Assembly: GCA_020343635.1 (NCBI GenBank)
Contig: CP070804.1
Span: 172,432 to 178,465, forward strand
Length of the DNA: 6,034 nucleotides
Source of the DNA: Candidatus Aenigmatarchaeota archaeon
GTDB lineage: Archaea; Aenigmatarchaeota; Aenigmatarchaeia; QMZP01; JAFGSV01
Direction of reading: 5' to 3'
Numbering within the stretch: the first letter of the stretch is position 1; the number at the start of each line of letters is the position of its first letter. The notes below the pieces were generated by a model that had not been told where the DNA came from, searched no databases, and was given only the letters and a program-made list of their open reading frames with translations. A program made the translations under genes and the position numbers. This document shows positions 4,598-6,034 of the stretch, one piece after another.

Positions 4598-6034
4598 TTA
4601 CGGAGGATGAACACCAGAAAGCTTGCCGAAGTTGGTTTTCAGATATTTTATAAACGGGTCTGTCATTCCTCCGCCCATGTACCTGCCGTACATCTTGCTC
4701 AGCCTCTCGGCGCTCACGGTCTCGTATGGACCTATCCTCATGAAGTATTTCAGCACTCCCCTCATCTTGACCTTGTTCTTAAGGAACCAGTTATCCATCC
4801 TGTTGTTGATGTTCTTTCTCTTTTCCTTGACTCTCCTGTAAAAACGCCTCGGCGCCCACACCTTCTCTTTTTCACCTTCGAGATCGTAACGCTTGACCAC
4901 CTCGTCCCTTATCTTGTCCTCTATCTCCCGGACTCCTATAAGCTCCTTTACGTACTTGTTCAGCCATCTCTGCCTCGCCTCTATTTCGAGGAGCACCAGG
5001 AGCATGACATTCTGTGACATGAGATAGGGTATAATCTCGCAGTTCCAGTCGTCTATCTCCTCCTTGCCGCCCTCCATCTTGAAAAGGGGGCTCGTTATAT
5101 TGAGGTCATAGAAAGCATAGTAGTACCTGCTCTTGTTGAGCCTGGGCTCGCTCTCGTAAATCTCTGTCGTCTCTCCCCATTCCTCGATTTTTTCATCTAT
5201 TACTATTATGTCGTCGTCAGTGTAGACGCGTTCTGCTTCGTCTTTCAGTCCTTCCTCCTGAACCTTTTCTTTATCAGCTTTGGTTTTGACTATCTTGACA
5301 CCATAGTTCTCTTGAATTTCGGGGATGCGTCTCTTAACGAAGTCGTCATAAGGCTTTATCTCCCCTTCAGCGAAACCCGGTTTTCCAACTTCTTCGGGTG
5401 TCAGGGTCTTCCACATGTAAACCTTGACCCAGTACATGGAATCCGGCTTCAGCCAGGGCTGTATGGCAGTCGTGAAAAGCTTGGAGGGGTTAACCTCCAT
5501 TGTGTCTTTCATCATCTTCATGCTGGTGACATACGGCTTCAGCCACTCCCTGTATTCGTCTATGGATTTCCTCCTGGCCTCGACCAGGTTCTTGATCCTT
5601 GCGTACCTGTCACGGATATCCGGGAAGAATATGGTCTTCCACTCCTCATATATCTTGTTCTTGGTCTTCAGGACGACCGCCTCTGCTTCCGGTATTTCCA
5701 GTTTGCCCTTGACCTTGTGGACGTTTTCCCTGTCCTCCTTGGGCACGTCAGACATCCTCACGAAATCGGTTATTATGGTGGGCCATCTCTTGGTCATGCT
5801 TATCATTGAATATCCTTCTCCGGTATGTGCATCCACCCTGTACACGAAAAGCGACCTGAGGACATGCTCGTCCTCCTTCCCTTCCTTGAAATATTCCAGT
5901 ATTTCGCGGTATTTCCTTTCATCGTGCTTCAGCAACTCGTAATCCGCAACAGCCTGCGCGGCGGAAGCGAGACCGCTCTTTATTTCTCCTTGCAACTCCC
6001 TCTTCTTCGCCGTGATCCGGCCGTACATCTCGGG
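4598..6034 (-). CDS. Unrecognised conserved-looking protein, 5' end cut by window
   Basis: At least 478 residues; I do not recognise the family. The frame is still open at the right edge, and the first Met codon (6028-6026) has no visible binding site in the six bases before it, so the real start probably lies outside. No signal peptide, long membrane segment, P-loop or metal cluster is visible. Numbering from that Met, residues 8-55 are charged helix. Residues 60-92 form a distinctive segment, with VDAHTGEGYSM at 65-75 and RWPTIITDF at 81-89, that looks like a conserved core. Residues 240-275 are acidic and probably a linker, 320-350 are hydrophobic helix, and 360-440 are strongly basic helix, which could bind nucleic acid or acidic partners. 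The C-terminus is GVHPP. TAA 4600-4598 is 9 bases before the TIM-barrel ATG, so the two are probably co-translated and may form a complex. Confidence 0.7.
   Translation of the reverse strand, partial: PEMYGRITAKKRELQGEIKSGLASAAQAVADYELLKHDERKYREILEYFKEGKEDEHVLRSLFVYRVDAHTGEGYSMISMTKRWPTIITDFVRMSDVPKEDRENVHKVKGKLEIPEAEAVVLKTKNKIYEEWKTIFFPDIRDRYARIKNLVEARRKSIDEYREWLKPYVTSMKMMKDTMEVNPSKLFTTAIQPWLKPDSMYWVKVYMWKTLTPEEVGKPGFAEGEIKPYDDFVKRRIPEIQENYGVKIVKTKADKEKVQEEGLKDEAERVYTDDDIIVIDEKIEEWGETTEIYESEPRLNKSRYYYAFYDLNITSPLFKMEGGKEEIDDWNCEIIPYLMSQNVMLLVLLEIEARQRWLNKYVKELIGVREIEDKIRDEVVKRYDLEGEKEKVWAPRRFYRRVKEKRKNINNRMDNWFLKNKVKMRGVLKYFMRIGPYETVSAERLSKMYGRYMGGGMTDPFIKYLKTNFGKLSGVHPP

Noticed and set aside
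5312..5942. Plus-strand open frames of 165 and 172 codons opposite the orphan protein
   Set aside because: They overlap each other in different frames and lie inside a continuous minus-strand frame of at least 479 codons. The orphan's composition (charged helices, conserved-looking aromatic core) is the more protein-like.

Overview
The window looks like a piece of a small archaeal genome, most likely a DPANN-type lineage. The evidence is archaeal gene families (endonuclease IV of the archaeal type, archaeal cytidylate kinase, a single-domain KaiC/RadA-like ATPase, a fused nucleotidyltransferase-HEPN protein), heavy use of AGG/AGA and ATA codons, GGTG-type ribosome binding sites with TTG starts, and very tight gene packing. 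The DPANN assignment is inference from gene style; no rRNA or other marker is present. Every base lies in or within about 40 bases of a gene, so there is no gene-free stretch to describe.

Layout. Bases 2-316 (+) are the C-terminal end of an endonuclease IV-like protein that runs off the left edge. It overlaps by ATGA a (d)CMP kinase gene (313-852, +). After a 40-base gap with a TATA-like element comes a KaiC-like ATPase gene with a TTG start (893-1510, +). Its stop codon touches the stop codon of a convergent gene. The rest of the window is a minus-strand run of three genes read from right to left: an unrecognised protein of at least 478 residues that runs off the right edge (6034-4598), a 608-residue endonuclease IV-like TIM barrel with a very large helical insertion (4588-2762), and a 406-residue minimal nucleotidyltransferase fused to a HEPN domain (2731-1511). 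Gaps in this run are 9 and 30 bases, so it is probably one transcript whose promoter lies to the right of the window.

How the genes may work together. The plus-strand genes look like nucleotide and DNA maintenance (AP-site repair, CMP kinase) plus a regulatory ATPase. The minus-strand run is the unusual part. It joins a metal-dependent phosphodiesterase-type barrel, a nucleotide-transferring domain with a possible HEPN RNase domain, and a protein of unknown family. A nucleic-acid processing, repair or defence role is possible, but this is inference from domain content only; a lineage-specific housekeeping role is equally open.
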